A stretch of 64,000 bases of DNA from JBKPNJ01 sp963695705 (GTDB lineage Bacteria; Actinomycetota; Actinomycetes; Propionibacteriales; Nocardioidaceae). Position 1 is the stretch's first letter. Every line of letters starts with the position of its first letter. The stretch lies in assembly GCA_963695705.1 (NCBI GenBank), contig CAVOHB010000004.1, forward strand, positions 248,001-312,000, read 5' to 3'. The notes beneath the pieces are model-generated. The model ran no database searches. It was not told the DNA's origin and was given only the letters and a program-made list of their open reading frames with translations. Positions 9,971 through 18,227 of this stretch are shown piece by piece. The position numbers and the translations under genes were made by a program.

Positions 9971-10597
9971 ATGGCGACGCAGGACCTCGACAACTCCGAC
10001 GCGCTGCTCGTCGACGAGATGCGACGGGGCAGCAGCGCAGCACTAGCGGCTCTGTTCGATCGGCACGCCGACGCCGTGTACACGTACTGCTTCCGGCGCA
10101 GCGCGTCGTGGCATACCGCCGAGGACGCCACCTCGACGGTGTTCCTGGAGTACTGGCGCGGGCGCGTGCGCGCGAAGGTGCACGACGGCTCGGCCCTGCC
10201 CTGGCTGTACGGCATAGCGCGCAACGTCTGCCGTAGCGCGGACAGGTCGTCCCGCCGATTGAGCCGGGCATTGCAGCGGGTGCCGCACGAGGCATCGGCG
10301 TCGGCCGGAGACGAGATGGCCGATGCGGTCGCAGGCAGAGTGGACAGCGAGCACCAGATGGCTGCCGTGCTCGAGGCCATCGCGGCGCTGCCCGAACGGG
10401 AGCGGGAGGTCTTCGAGCTCGTCGTCTGGGCCGGCGAGAGCTATGAGGCGACCGCCGCAGCGCTCACGATTCCCGTCGGCACGGTCCGCTCCCGGCTCTC
10501 GAGAGCACGACGGCGGTTGTCCCTGTCCATTGATGACCCCGCGTCTCATGACCCCGCCTCCTCTGATGACACCGCCTCCGATGACACAGCGTCGTGA
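9971..10597 (+). CDS. ECF-type RNA polymerase sigma factor
   Basis: The 208-residue protein has region 2 (ALAALFDRHADAVYTYCFRR ... EDATSTVFLEYWR) and region 4 (AALPEREREVFELVVWAGES, then AAALTIPVGTVRSRLSRAR), the arrangement of extracytoplasmic-function sigma factors. I chose the ATG at 9971 because GGAGAGG lies six bases upstream; GTG 9947 and ATG 9965 are in frame but badly spaced. The last ~20 residues are a low-complexity Asp/Pro/Ala/Ser tail from a degenerate tandem repeat of about 12-15 bases, perhaps recent slippage. The downstream gene encodes a single-pass membrane protein that is its likely partner. Confidence 0.9.
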   Translation: MATQDLDNSDALLVDEMRRGSSAALAALFDRHADAVYTYCFRRSASWHTAEDATSTVFLEYWRGRVRAKVHDGSALPWLYGIARNVCRSADRSSRRLSRALQRVPHEASASAGDEMADAVAGRVDSEHQMAAVLEAIAALPEREREVFELVVWAGESYEATAAALTIPVGTVRSRLSRARRRLSLSIDDPASHDPASSDDTASDDTAS

Positions 10598-10668
10598 CGC
10601 AGCAGCCCACCTGACCGCCACCTCGACCTCATTGCCCTGACACTGCACGAACACGCGAAGGACCTGAC

Positions 10669-11592
10669 ATGTCTGACCACAACAGCATCACCCCGCCCCC
10701 ACCGGAGCCACTGCCCACCGATCGCAAGCGGACCATCCGGGCGCGTCTGCTGGCCGCGGCCAACACTCCACCCGCTTCAGCACCCAGAAGATGGCTGGTC
10801 CCCGGACTGGCCGCGGCCGCCGTTCTCACGATCATCGGTGCAGGTGCGTTCGCGGCCAGCCGAGACGGCGACTCGGGCGCACCCGGCTCGGGTGGGCAGG
10901 TACCGGTCGGCGGGACGACCACTTCCACCACGGCCACGACGCCCTCGGCGGACGCCAGCACCGCGGTGATCCCGGACCTGTCCACCGTCCCCCCGACAGT
11001 CACCGCTCCCACTCCCTCCGCGACACCCAGCACGGTGCCCGGCGGTGCAGCCGGGTCGTGTGACAAGGACATCGAGCAGCTCGGCGAGCCCAGCCTGCAT
11101 GGTGCAAGCGTCACGGCACAGCGCACGACCGGCCCCGCGACCACCTGGCTGTATGAGACCAAGTCGGCGTGGATCGTGTGTGACGACCTGACCGCCGCCG
11201 ACGGCGGTGCTCCGACACTCTTCGCGCCCCACCACAAGGCGGAGGCGTACCAGCCGGGTGTATCGACGCTGAAGGTGAGCCAGAACCTCATCACCAGCTC
11301 GAACGGCAGCTGGCGTTACGCCCAGTTCGTCGCGGGCGGACGCGACTTCGACGGCGTCCAGGCCATCTCGTACGCGTTCCCCGACGGCCATGTCGAGGAC
11401 GCCGTGGTCGGGCAGAACGGCCTGTGGTCGATGAACTACCTGGCGACCCGCGGGCTGTTCCTCCAGCACGGCACGAACGTCACCAAGCTCGACCCGATCG
11501 AGGTGACCGTCCACTACACCAGCGGCGACGTGAAGACGTTCTCATTGCAGTGGGGTCTGGACACCTGCGCGCAGATCAACCACGGGTGCTGA
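10669..11592 (+). CDS. Single-pass membrane protein encoded with the ECF sigma factor; possible anti-sigma factor
   Basis: The 307-residue protein begins with a short cytoplasmic region (DRKRTIRARLLAAAN), one membrane helix (WLVPGLAAAAVLTIIGAGAFAA), a Thr/Ser/Pro-rich linker, and an extracytoplasmic domain of about 170 residues with four Cys (CDKDIEQ, IVCDDL, and DTC / GC at the end) that could form disulfides. GAAGGAC upstream of the ATG is a good ribosome site. I see no zinc-binding anti-sigma motif (HxxxCxxC), so anti-sigma function is inferred only from position and topology. The 3' end overlaps the convergent cyclase gene by 17 bp, so no separate terminator fits between them. Confidence 0.75.
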   Translation: MSDHNSITPPPPEPLPTDRKRTIRARLLAAANTPPASAPRRWLVPGLAAAAVLTIIGAGAFAASRDGDSGAPGSGGQVPVGGTTTSTTATTPSADASTAVIPDLSTVPPTVTAPTPSATPSTVPGGAAGSCDKDIEQLGEPSLHGASVTAQRTTGPATTWLYETKSAWIVCDDLTAADGGAPTLFAPHHKAEAYQPGVSTLKVSQNLITSSNGSWRYAQFVAGGRDFDGVQAISYAFPDGHVEDAVVGQNGLWSMNYLATRGLFLQHGTNVTKLDPIEVTVHYTSGDVKTFSLQWGLDTCAQINHGC

Positions 11593-14500
11593 GCTCGTCC
11601 GTCATGGGCTCCCCATCGCCCGTGGCCGACGCGATCAACCCGATGACTCGTTCCAGATCCGGTTTCGCACCGAGGTCGCTCAGGATGTCCCGCGCCTCGA
11701 CGAGGAGCGGCTCCGCATCGGCACGGCGACCCCGAGCAGCCAGCCACTGACCGAGGTCGGCCTGAGCTCGGGCCAGCCAGTAGGGGTAGCCCAGATCGCG
11801 CAGACCGTTCACGGCGCCTCGCAGCCCGTTCTCGATCTCCACCGACCGATCGCCTTCGGCGACCCCGACGAGCGCTCGGTACCGAGCCAGCTGGGCTCGG
11901 ATGTACGGCGGCGCGTGGCCCGGCGGGGCGTCCGCGACGAGCGATAGGAGTCGCTTCGCCTCGTCGATCTCACCGGCTCGCATCGCCGCGTCCAGCGCCA
12001 GCGGCCAGGCCAGCCGGAATCCCTCGGACCTGAAGCCGTTGATCTTCGCGGCGTCCAGGGTCGCCGCGCCCGCCGATGAGAGCGCGTCCCGGAAGCGAGC
12101 CTCCGCGAACGCCACCGCACCGAGTCCTGTCATCAGGGCCTCGCGGTCCTGGGGATCGGCGCTGCCCTCCCACCCGGACAGGCCATGGACCTGCTCGTTC
12201 GCCTCGGCGAGGCTTCCGCGGACCGAATACAGAAGCACCAGCGGGAACCGTCCCAGGGCCGCCATACCTTCATCTGGAGACACGTCGATCGCTTCGCGCG
12301 CGTAGGTTTCGGTCCGGTCCCAACGACCCGCGTAGAAGTGCAACAGAGCAAGATTGCCGAGGTTGATGGCCTGACCCAACACGAAACCGAGCCGTACGCA
12401 CAACGCGTGGGCGGCGACTAGCTCGGGCTCGGCGCCGGAGAGGTCACTTTGTACCCGAAGGTCGCCGAGGTTGCCTCGACTCGTCGCCTCACCTTGCAGG
12501 TCGCGACCCTGCGACGCATCCACGGTGGCGGACAGGTGAGCTGCCGCCTCCACAACCCGATGTTCGGCGAGAAGCCCGAGCGCTCGCGCATTCAACGCGG
12601 TCGCAAGCGCCTCGGGCACATCGAAGGCCGTGGCGAGCACCAGCGCCCTCTCCGTGTGCTCGGCCGCCTCCTTGCTGCTCCCCGCCGCAATCAGAAGGTC
12701 GGCCATGACCGCATGCAGCTCGGCGGCATCCTCCGGAGTCTCCCCCCCGTCGAGGACCGAAAGCGCGTCCTGCAAAACGGTGATTGCCTCGGAGCGGTGT
12801 CCGGTGAGAAACAGCAACGGACTGATGCGCGCGGCCAGTCGGGCGGTCTCCAGCGGCCGGCCCGCTTCGGCGTGTACACGTGCGGCCTGCTGACACAGCT
12901 CGAGGGACTCCTCGGTCCGCCCGCCGCGCATGCTCATTCTCGCCGCAGCCACTGTCAAGCGTGCCCGCTCAGCTTCATCGTCCGTCAGGCCGGCGGCGGC
13001 CAGGAAGTGCTTCCTGGCGGTCTCGACAGAACCAACGGCGCGGGCTCTGGTGCCGGCCGCATCCAGAGCCCGGGAAGCGCCGGCCCGCAACTCGTCGGCG
13101 TCGTCGTCACCTCGCGCTGCCAGGTAGGCATCGTGGTAGTGGGTCGCGATCACCTCTACGACCTCCGCGCCGTCGTCGGGAAACGCGCTTCGCAGATAGG
13201 CAGCCACTGCAAGGTGGCGGGCCTTGCGGTCCCGCCTGCTCAGCATGTCGTGCGCGACGCTGCGCAGCATGGACTGGACGAACTCGTACTGGCCGCGTTC
13301 GGGCGAGAGCGGGTCCGCGCGGACGGTCAGGATGTCCTTGCGCACCAGCGCCTGCAACCTGGTGTCGACCTGCTCCGGCGCGGCGGTGCTGACCGCGGAG
13401 ACCGCGTGCCGGGGGAACGACGAGCCGAGGATGGCCAGCCCCTTCACCAGCTCACGCTCGTCGGGCGGCAGCTCGTCCAGCCGAGCGGCGATCAGTGACG
13501 TCAATGAGGCCGGGACATCGAGCTCGCCGATGTCGCCGACCAGCCGGTAGACACCGTCGCGGGGGATCACCAGATCACGGTCGATCAGCGCCCGGATGGT
13601 TTCGACCGCGTACAACGGAACACCTGCCGCTTGAGTCGCGATCTTGGCCTTGACGGGTCCGGGCATACCCGGCACCAGGTCCTCCAGAAGGTCCACCAGG
13701 ACCGGCTCCGGCAGCGGGTCGAGATGCAGCGACGTCACGTTGCGCCGATGTGCGAAAGCGCCACCTGATCGCTCCGAGAACTCCGGGCGGGCGAAGGTGA
13801 GCACGTACAGCGGACGAGCACTCGACCAGTCCAACAGGTACTCCAGGAACTCGAACAGTCCTCTGTCGGCCCAGTGCAGGTCCTCCAGTACGAGAACGAC
13901 GGGTTGCTGGTCGGCGAGCCGCTCGAAGAACAGACGCCAGGCGGCGAAGAGCTCCTGCCGCGGGTATTCGCGCTCCACGGCCCCCACGAGCACGCTCAAC
14001 CGCGACTCGACGAACGTCCGTTCGTCGTCGTCTGGAAGCCACTGGGGGAGCTGAGAGCGCAGCGTGGCACCGGCTACGTCGGAGGAATCGTCTTCAGCGA
14101 TTCCGAGGCGTTGTCGAACCATCTCCGCCAGGGCCCAGAACGCCACCCCGTCGCCATAGGACAGGCACCGGCCGCGGTGCCAGAAGACCGACATGGCCAA
14201 CCCGTCGAGATATTTCTCGAACTCCCACGACAGCCGGGTCTTCCCGATGCCGGCCTGTCCTGTCACTGAGACGAGCCGGGCGCGTCCGCTCTCGACCGTG
14301 GCGTGGAACAGCTCCTTGACCAGGGTGAGCTCGCGGGTCCGCCCGACGAACGCCGCCTCCAGCCCATCGACGCGCTGCGAGCCGCCGACACCGGCGACCA
14401 CCCGCACCGCCGTCCACAGGCGCATCGGTTCTGAGATGCCCTTCAGGTCGTGCTCGCCCGCATCCGAGTACGCGACGGTCGCTCGGGTCGCACGCATCGT

Positions 14501-15148
14501 GACCTCGTCGACGAGCACTGAGCCGTGCTTGGCTGCCGATTGCACCCGCGCGGCGGTGTTCACCCGGTCACCTGCGACGAGTCCCTCGCCGGACGCGCCC
14601 CACGACGCCACCTGTCCGGTGACCACTCCGGCCCGCGCCGCCAGGCTGGGTGTCCCGCGCCGGGCGCCGTACTCGGCCACCGCTTCGATGACTTCCAAGC
14701 CGGCTCGGACGCAACGCTCCGCGTCGTCCTCATGAGCGGCGTCCGACCCCCACACCGCGACAACCGCATCACCGATGAACTTCTCGATGACGCCGCCGTA
14801 ACGGTCGACCACTGTCCGCGCCGCATCGAAGTATCCCGAGAGCAGCTCCCGGACGTCGGCGGCATCCCAGCCCTGTGTCAGCGACGTGTACTCCACCAGG
14901 TCGACGAAGAGCACGGACGCCCAGTGCAGCTGAAGGTCAGCCTGGGGTGCCGGCTCGGCTGCGGCTGGTTCCGGCACCGCCTTTGGCGGGACGTCCGCCG
15001 CGGCTCTCGATCCGCACTGACCGCAGAACGGCTGGCCCGACGGCACCGGGCTGCCACAGGTCGGACAGGTCTGTGCCATGGCCGTTCCGCACTGACCGCA
15101 GAAGCGGTTGCCCGCGGCGTTGGATGCCCCGCAACTGTCGCAGCGCAT
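11576..15148 (-). CDS. Class III adenylate/guanylate cyclase with zinc ribbons, AAA ATPase and TPR domains
   Basis: The 1190-residue protein starts at MRCDSCG (ATG ending 15148). The first 45 residues hold two zinc ribbons (Cys 3/6/17/20 and 28/31/42/45). A class III cyclase catalytic domain follows: metal-binding Asp83 (LFVDLVEYTS) and Asp127 (EKFIGDAVVAVWG), with Lys123 and the Asp of AGDRVNTAARVQ at purine-specifying positions that favour ATP. The transition-state Asn/Arg are in NTAAR. The middle is an AAA/STAND-type ATPase (Walker A GQAGIGKTR; Walker B VLVLEDLHWAD) and the C-terminal ~500 residues are TPR-like helical repeats. I infer regulated cAMP production. A metallohydrolase is divergent and a cNMP-binding transporter follows. 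Confidence 0.9.
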   Translation of the reverse strand: MRCDSCGASNAAGNRFCGQCGTAMAQTCPTCGSPVPSGQPFCGQCGSRAAADVPPKAVPEPAAAEPAPQADLQLHWASVLFVDLVEYTSLTQGWDAADVRELLSGYFDAARTVVDRYGGVIEKFIGDAVVAVWGSDAAHEDDAERCVRAGLEVIEAVAEYGARRGTPSLAARAGVVTGQVASWGASGEGLVAGDRVNTAARVQSAAKHGSVLVDEVTMRATRATVAYSDAGEHDLKGISEPMRLWTAVRVVAGVGGSQRVDGLEAAFVGRTRELTLVKELFHATVESGRARLVSVTGQAGIGKTRLSWEFEKYLDGLAMSVFWHRGRCLSYGDGVAFWALAEMVRQRLGIAEDDSSDVAGATLRSQLPQWLPDDDERTFVESRLSVLVGAVEREYPRQELFAAWRLFFERLADQQPVVLVLEDLHWADRGLFEFLEYLLDWSSARPLYVLTFARPEFSERSGGAFAHRRNVTSLHLDPLPEPVLVDLLEDLVPGMPGPVKAKIATQAAGVPLYAVETIRALIDRDLVIPRDGVYRLVGDIGELDVPASLTSLIAARLDELPPDERELVKGLAILGSSFPRHAVSAVSTAAPEQVDTRLQALVRKDILTVRADPLSPERGQYEFVQSMLRSVAHDMLSRRDRKARHLAVAAYLRSAFPDDGAEVVEVIATHYHDAYLAARGDDDADELRAGASRALDAAGTRARAVGSVETARKHFLAAAGLTDDEAERARLTVAAARMSMRGGRTEESLELCQQAARVHAEAGRPLETARLAARISPLLFLTGHRSEAITVLQDALSVLDGGETPEDAAELHAVMADLLIAAGSSKEAAEHTERALVLATAFDVPEALATALNARALGLLAEHRVVEAAAHLSATVDASQGRDLQGEATSRGNLGDLRVQSDLSGAEPELVAAHALCVRLGFVLGQAINLGNLALLHFYAGRWDRTETYAREAIDVSPDEGMAALGRFPLVLLYSVRGSLAEANEQVHGLSGWEGSADPQDREALMTGLGAVAFAEARFRDALSSAGAATLDAAKINGFRSEGFRLAWPLALDAAMRAGEIDEAKRLLSLVADAPPGHAPPYIRAQLARYRALVGVAEGDRSVEIENGLRGAVNGLRDLGYPYWLARAQADLGQWLAARGRRADAEPLLVEARDILSDLGAKPDLERVIGLIASATGDGEPMTDELSTRG

Positions 15149-15389
15149 GACCAGCCTCGGCTCCTGGAAGCGGAATGTCGATGACGCCGAAACTGTACCG
15201 AAGGGCGCGGCACCGGTCGGGTGAATCGCAGCGACCGCTTCGTCGTAGCCCAAACCAGTCCAAAGCACCCTGGATCCCGCACCCGATGCCGCGGATCGAC
15301 GCCAGCGCGTGTACGTTCGCTCGGGTGATCCGGCGCAAGGCAAGGGTGGTGGCGACGCAGCCATCCGCAGCGGGCGACAAGGCGCCCTG

Positions 15390-16223
15390 ATGCAGGTCAT
15401 CCTGCACGGGGTCCGCGGTTCGACCGCCGCCCCAGGACGTGACTTCCTAGAGGTCGGCGGAAACACGTCGTGCGTCGCGATCACGCCGAACGGTCACGAC
15501 GCACCCACCGTGCTGCTCGACGCCGGCACCGGGCTCTCGTCTGTCAGCGTCGCGCTGGACGGTGCTGCCTATCACGGGGCCATCGTGCTGACGCACCTGC
15601 ACTGGGACCACGTCCAGGGGCTGCCGTTCTTCCGTGCCGGCGACCGTGATGACGCCACGGTGCGGCTGATGCTGCCGGCACAGTGCGGAGCTACACCCGG
15701 GCTGGCGGGTTCTGCCGCCGGGCTCCTGGCCCGGTCGATGTCACCGCCGCATTTCCCGATCGGACCGGACGGGCTGCGCGGCGACTGGACATTCGAGGCC
15801 ATCGAGGCCGGTCGGTTCACCGTGGGGGGCTGCCAGGTCACGGCCGTGGAGGTGCCCCACAAGGGCGGGCGAACCTACGGCTATCGGATCGAGGCCGACG
15901 GCACCAGCTTCGCGTACCTGCCCGACCACCACCCCGCGGTCGACCCCCACCCCGGCGTCGAGCTGGCGCGCGGAGTCGACGTGCTCTGTCACGGTGCGAT
16001 GTTCGCCGACTCCGAGCGCGCAATCGCGCACTCCTACGGCCACGCCACGCTCGGGGAGACCCGCCGGCTCGCGCGTGAGGCCGGAGTCGGACGCCTGATC
16101 ATGGTCCACCACTCGCCGTCGCGGACCGACGACGAGGTCGACGCGCTGGCCCGCGAGTTCGCCGACGACGATCCACCGGTCACCATCGGGCGGGAAGGCG
16201 ATGACGTCATGAAGGGCGTCTAG
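15390..16223 (+). CDS. Metallo-beta-lactamase-fold hydrolase, possible cyclic phosphodiesterase
   Basis: The 277-residue protein from ATG 15390 (MQVILHGVRGSTAAPG; an in-frame extension to 15309 lacks features) has the MBL metal motif THLHWDHVQGLPFF, a downstream VPHKGG, YLPDHHP, LCHGAMFADSE and a late HHSPSRTDD. These supply the second-metal His/Asp ligands. The GGNTSCV N-terminal signature and overall layout resemble the COG1235/PhnP-like group, which contains cyclic phosphate diesterases. Because it is divergent from a class III cyclase and next to a cyclic-nucleotide-binding transporter, a role in breaking down a cyclic nucleotide is attractive but unproven. The start has no strong ribosome site. 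Confidence 0.82.
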   Translation: MQVILHGVRGSTAAPGRDFLEVGGNTSCVAITPNGHDAPTVLLDAGTGLSSVSVALDGAAYHGAIVLTHLHWDHVQGLPFFRAGDRDDATVRLMLPAQCGATPGLAGSAAGLLARSMSPPHFPIGPDGLRGDWTFEAIEAGRFTVGGCQVTAVEVPHKGGRTYGYRIEADGTSFAYLPDHHPAVDPHPGVELARGVDVLCHGAMFADSERAIAHSYGHATLGETRRLAREAGVGRLIMVHHSPSRTDDEVDALAREFADDDPPVTIGREGDDVMKGV

Positions 16224-16230
16224 CGGCTCA

Positions 16231-16320
16231 GCGTGACCGCACCAGGTTTTGCGCACCACATGGTCACCGGCCCGTACATTCGTGACCAACGACTGCGCAA
16301 TTCCCGGCAGTGGCCCGGGC
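16231..16320 (-). repeat. Dispersed palindromic element, copy 1 (reverse orientation)
   Basis: Read on the minus strand, this shares with the stretches at 43950 and 52299 a conserved core (16281-16309) that includes TTGCGCAGTCGTTGGTCAC. A complementary arm GTGACCA-N5-TGCGCAA (ending at 16249) follows, giving a symmetric inverted repeat 16249-16300 with a 14-base centre. A GGTGCGGTCACGCTGA tail completes the similarity. It lies between the convergent ends of the MBL hydrolase and the MFS gene, where it could also act as a transcription stop. This copy lacks the flanking ATCCGACACTT motif seen near the other two. Confidence 0.72.
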
Positions 16321-16339
16321 TCGGGTGTGCCGCCACCCG

Positions 16340-18034
16340 TCACGCACCGTCAGGCCTAGCGGCCTGCGAACTGACACTGAGGGAGGGATGCGTGCGCCTC
16401 AGCCGTGCCGAGGCTCCTTCCATGAGCGCGACCGACGGAGCCGCCTCCGTCAGAGCGTCGAGGAAGTCCTGGCCGGAGATCCTGAGCAGCCGGTTGGGCT
16501 CCACGGTCTTCACTGTGGCGGTGCGGGGGATCCGCTCGATCAACCCGATCTCACCGAAGTAGTCGCCGGCGCCGAGCTCGCCGAGGTACTGCTCGCTCCC
16601 AGCCTCGCCGCGGGAAGTGACCGTCAGCCCCCCGGAGACAACGACGTAGAACGCATCGGCCTCCTCGCCCTCGCGCACCACGAACTCACCCGACGCCACC
16701 TCGATGTAGTCCGCCGCTCCCGCGAGCTGCTCGAGCGCCCCGGGCGAGATCGACGCGAACAGGTCACACCGCTCGAGCAGCTCGGCCCGCGGAGCCAGTT
16801 CGGCGAGCCGGACCTCAGCCTGCCGGTCCATCACCCGCAGGGCCGGGACTCCCAGCAGACACAGGACCGGTATCGCCGCGCCCGCCAACCACAGCGTCCC
16901 ATCGAGCCCGAAGACGTCGATCCCGATCGGTGTGACGTATGCACCGATCACGATCGCGAGGAGGACCAACCCGCCGAACGCTCCGAAGACCCGACCCATC
17001 TGGTCACTCGGCAGCGCACGCTGCAGAGCAGTCATCGCGAGCACATCGACGACGAGCGTGCCCGCTCCGCGGACCACCTCGATGAAAAAGGCCACGAGCG
17101 GGCTCGAGACGAAGAGGAACAACAGAGTGGGAGCACAGTAGAACGCGATGCCGAGCAGGATCACTGGACCCAGCCGGGGCAACCGCTCTATGCGGGGAAC
17201 GAACCCGGCCATCACGACGCCTCCGACGCCGAGCCCCATCAGCAGATACCCGTATCCCTCAGCGCCGGTGCCGAGAACGTCTCTGGACAATATGACGAAC
17301 TGGACCGTGTCGACTCCGAAGACGAAGCTGGCGACCACGCTGTAGGCCACCAGCACCGCAGCGGTCTCTGAGGTGACGATCGCCTTGAGGCCGACCAGCA
17401 TCTGCCGGAAGGGGCCGGCCTCGCCGCCCTCGGTGACGTCGACCGGCGCGCTGCGTGCACGTATCCGGCTCACGATGATCGCGGAGGCGAAGAAGCTGGC
17501 GGCGTTGAGCAGGATGCACACCCAGGGCGGACCGGCGAGCAGCAACAGGGCTCCGATGGCCGGGCCGGCGATGATCAGCACGTTCTCCAGGGTGTTGCGC
17601 AGGGCGTTGGCGGAACCCAGGTCGCGCTCACCGACCACCTGCGGGGTCAACGCCGTCGCCGCCGGCTCGTAGACCGTACCCATCGTCGACGTGATCGCCG
17701 CGGTGAGAATGGCCAGTGCTACCGGCGCGTGCAGCGCCGTCTCCAGCGCGAGAACGAGCATCACCGCGGTCGAGGCGAGGTCGAGGACGACCATCAGCCG
17801 GACCCGCTCGAAGCGTTCCGCGATCACGCCGGCATAGGCGCTGAACAGCAGCGCGGGCACGAACCGGCCGATCGTGGCCGCACCCACCCATGCCGCGGAG
17901 TCGGTCTCGTTGAAGATCCACACGGTCAGGGCGACGTTGTACGCCCAGGAACATGCGACGGAGACCGTGGTGGCCTCCATCAACAGTCGGAAGTCCCGGT
18001 GCCGCAGGCCGGTGAAGAGGGCGGGCAGCTTCAT
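16340..18034 (-). CDS. MFS transporter fused to a cyclic-nucleotide-binding domain
   Basis: In this 564-residue protein about residues 1-400 form twelve membrane segments of the major facilitator superfamily (MFS_3/enterobactin-exporter-like: FRLLMEATTVSVACSWAYN ... AERFERVRLMVVLD). Residues ~420-540 are a cNMP-binding domain: LFASISPGALEQLAG, then FVVREGEEADAFYVVVSG, and an intact phosphate-binding cassette GDYFGEIGLIERIPRTATV with the Glu that contacts ribose and the Arg that contacts the cyclic phosphate. The Arg and Glu suggest real ligand binding, so cAMP probably gates or signals to this transporter. The substrate is unknown. It is encoded beside the cyclase and the MBL hydrolase. Confidence 0.9.
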   Translation of the reverse strand: MKLPALFTGLRHRDFRLLMEATTVSVACSWAYNVALTVWIFNETDSAAWVGAATIGRFVPALLFSAYAGVIAERFERVRLMVVLDLASTAVMLVLALETALHAPVALAILTAAITSTMGTVYEPAATALTPQVVGERDLGSANALRNTLENVLIIAGPAIGALLLLAGPPWVCILLNAASFFASAIIVSRIRARSAPVDVTEGGEAGPFRQMLVGLKAIVTSETAAVLVAYSVVASFVFGVDTVQFVILSRDVLGTGAEGYGYLLMGLGVGGVVMAGFVPRIERLPRLGPVILLGIAFYCAPTLLFLFVSSPLVAFFIEVVRGAGTLVVDVLAMTALQRALPSDQMGRVFGAFGGLVLLAIVIGAYVTPIGIDVFGLDGTLWLAGAAIPVLCLLGVPALRVMDRQAEVRLAELAPRAELLERCDLFASISPGALEQLAGAADYIEVASGEFVVREGEEADAFYVVVSGGLTVTSRGEAGSEQYLGELGAGDYFGEIGLIERIPRTATVKTVEPNRLLRISGQDFLDALTEAAPSVALMEGASARLRRTHPSLSVSSQAARPDGA

Positions 18035-18227
18035 CGCTGACCCACCGGGACCGCCGCGACGGCCTGAAGGCTGCGGAGATCAGCGCTCCTGAGCAACCGG
18101 CTCTGCTCGCTCACCCGCAACTCCCGGTGGTCGCACGTCTCGGCATCCTCCGCGCATACCTTGCCGTACGGCCGCCGGTCGAACAACGGCGACACCCGTG
18201 CCGGCGGTGTCGACGGCAGCTGTCGGC

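Noticed and set aside
12449..13498. 349-residue plus-strand frame inside the cyclase gene
   Set aside because: Antisense to the TPR region of the cyclase protein; low-complexity composition.
16340..18034. MFS and cNMP domains as two genes joined by error
   Set aside because: A single uninterrupted frame and a natural linker (VMDRQAEVRLAELAPRAELL) join them; such fusions are known.
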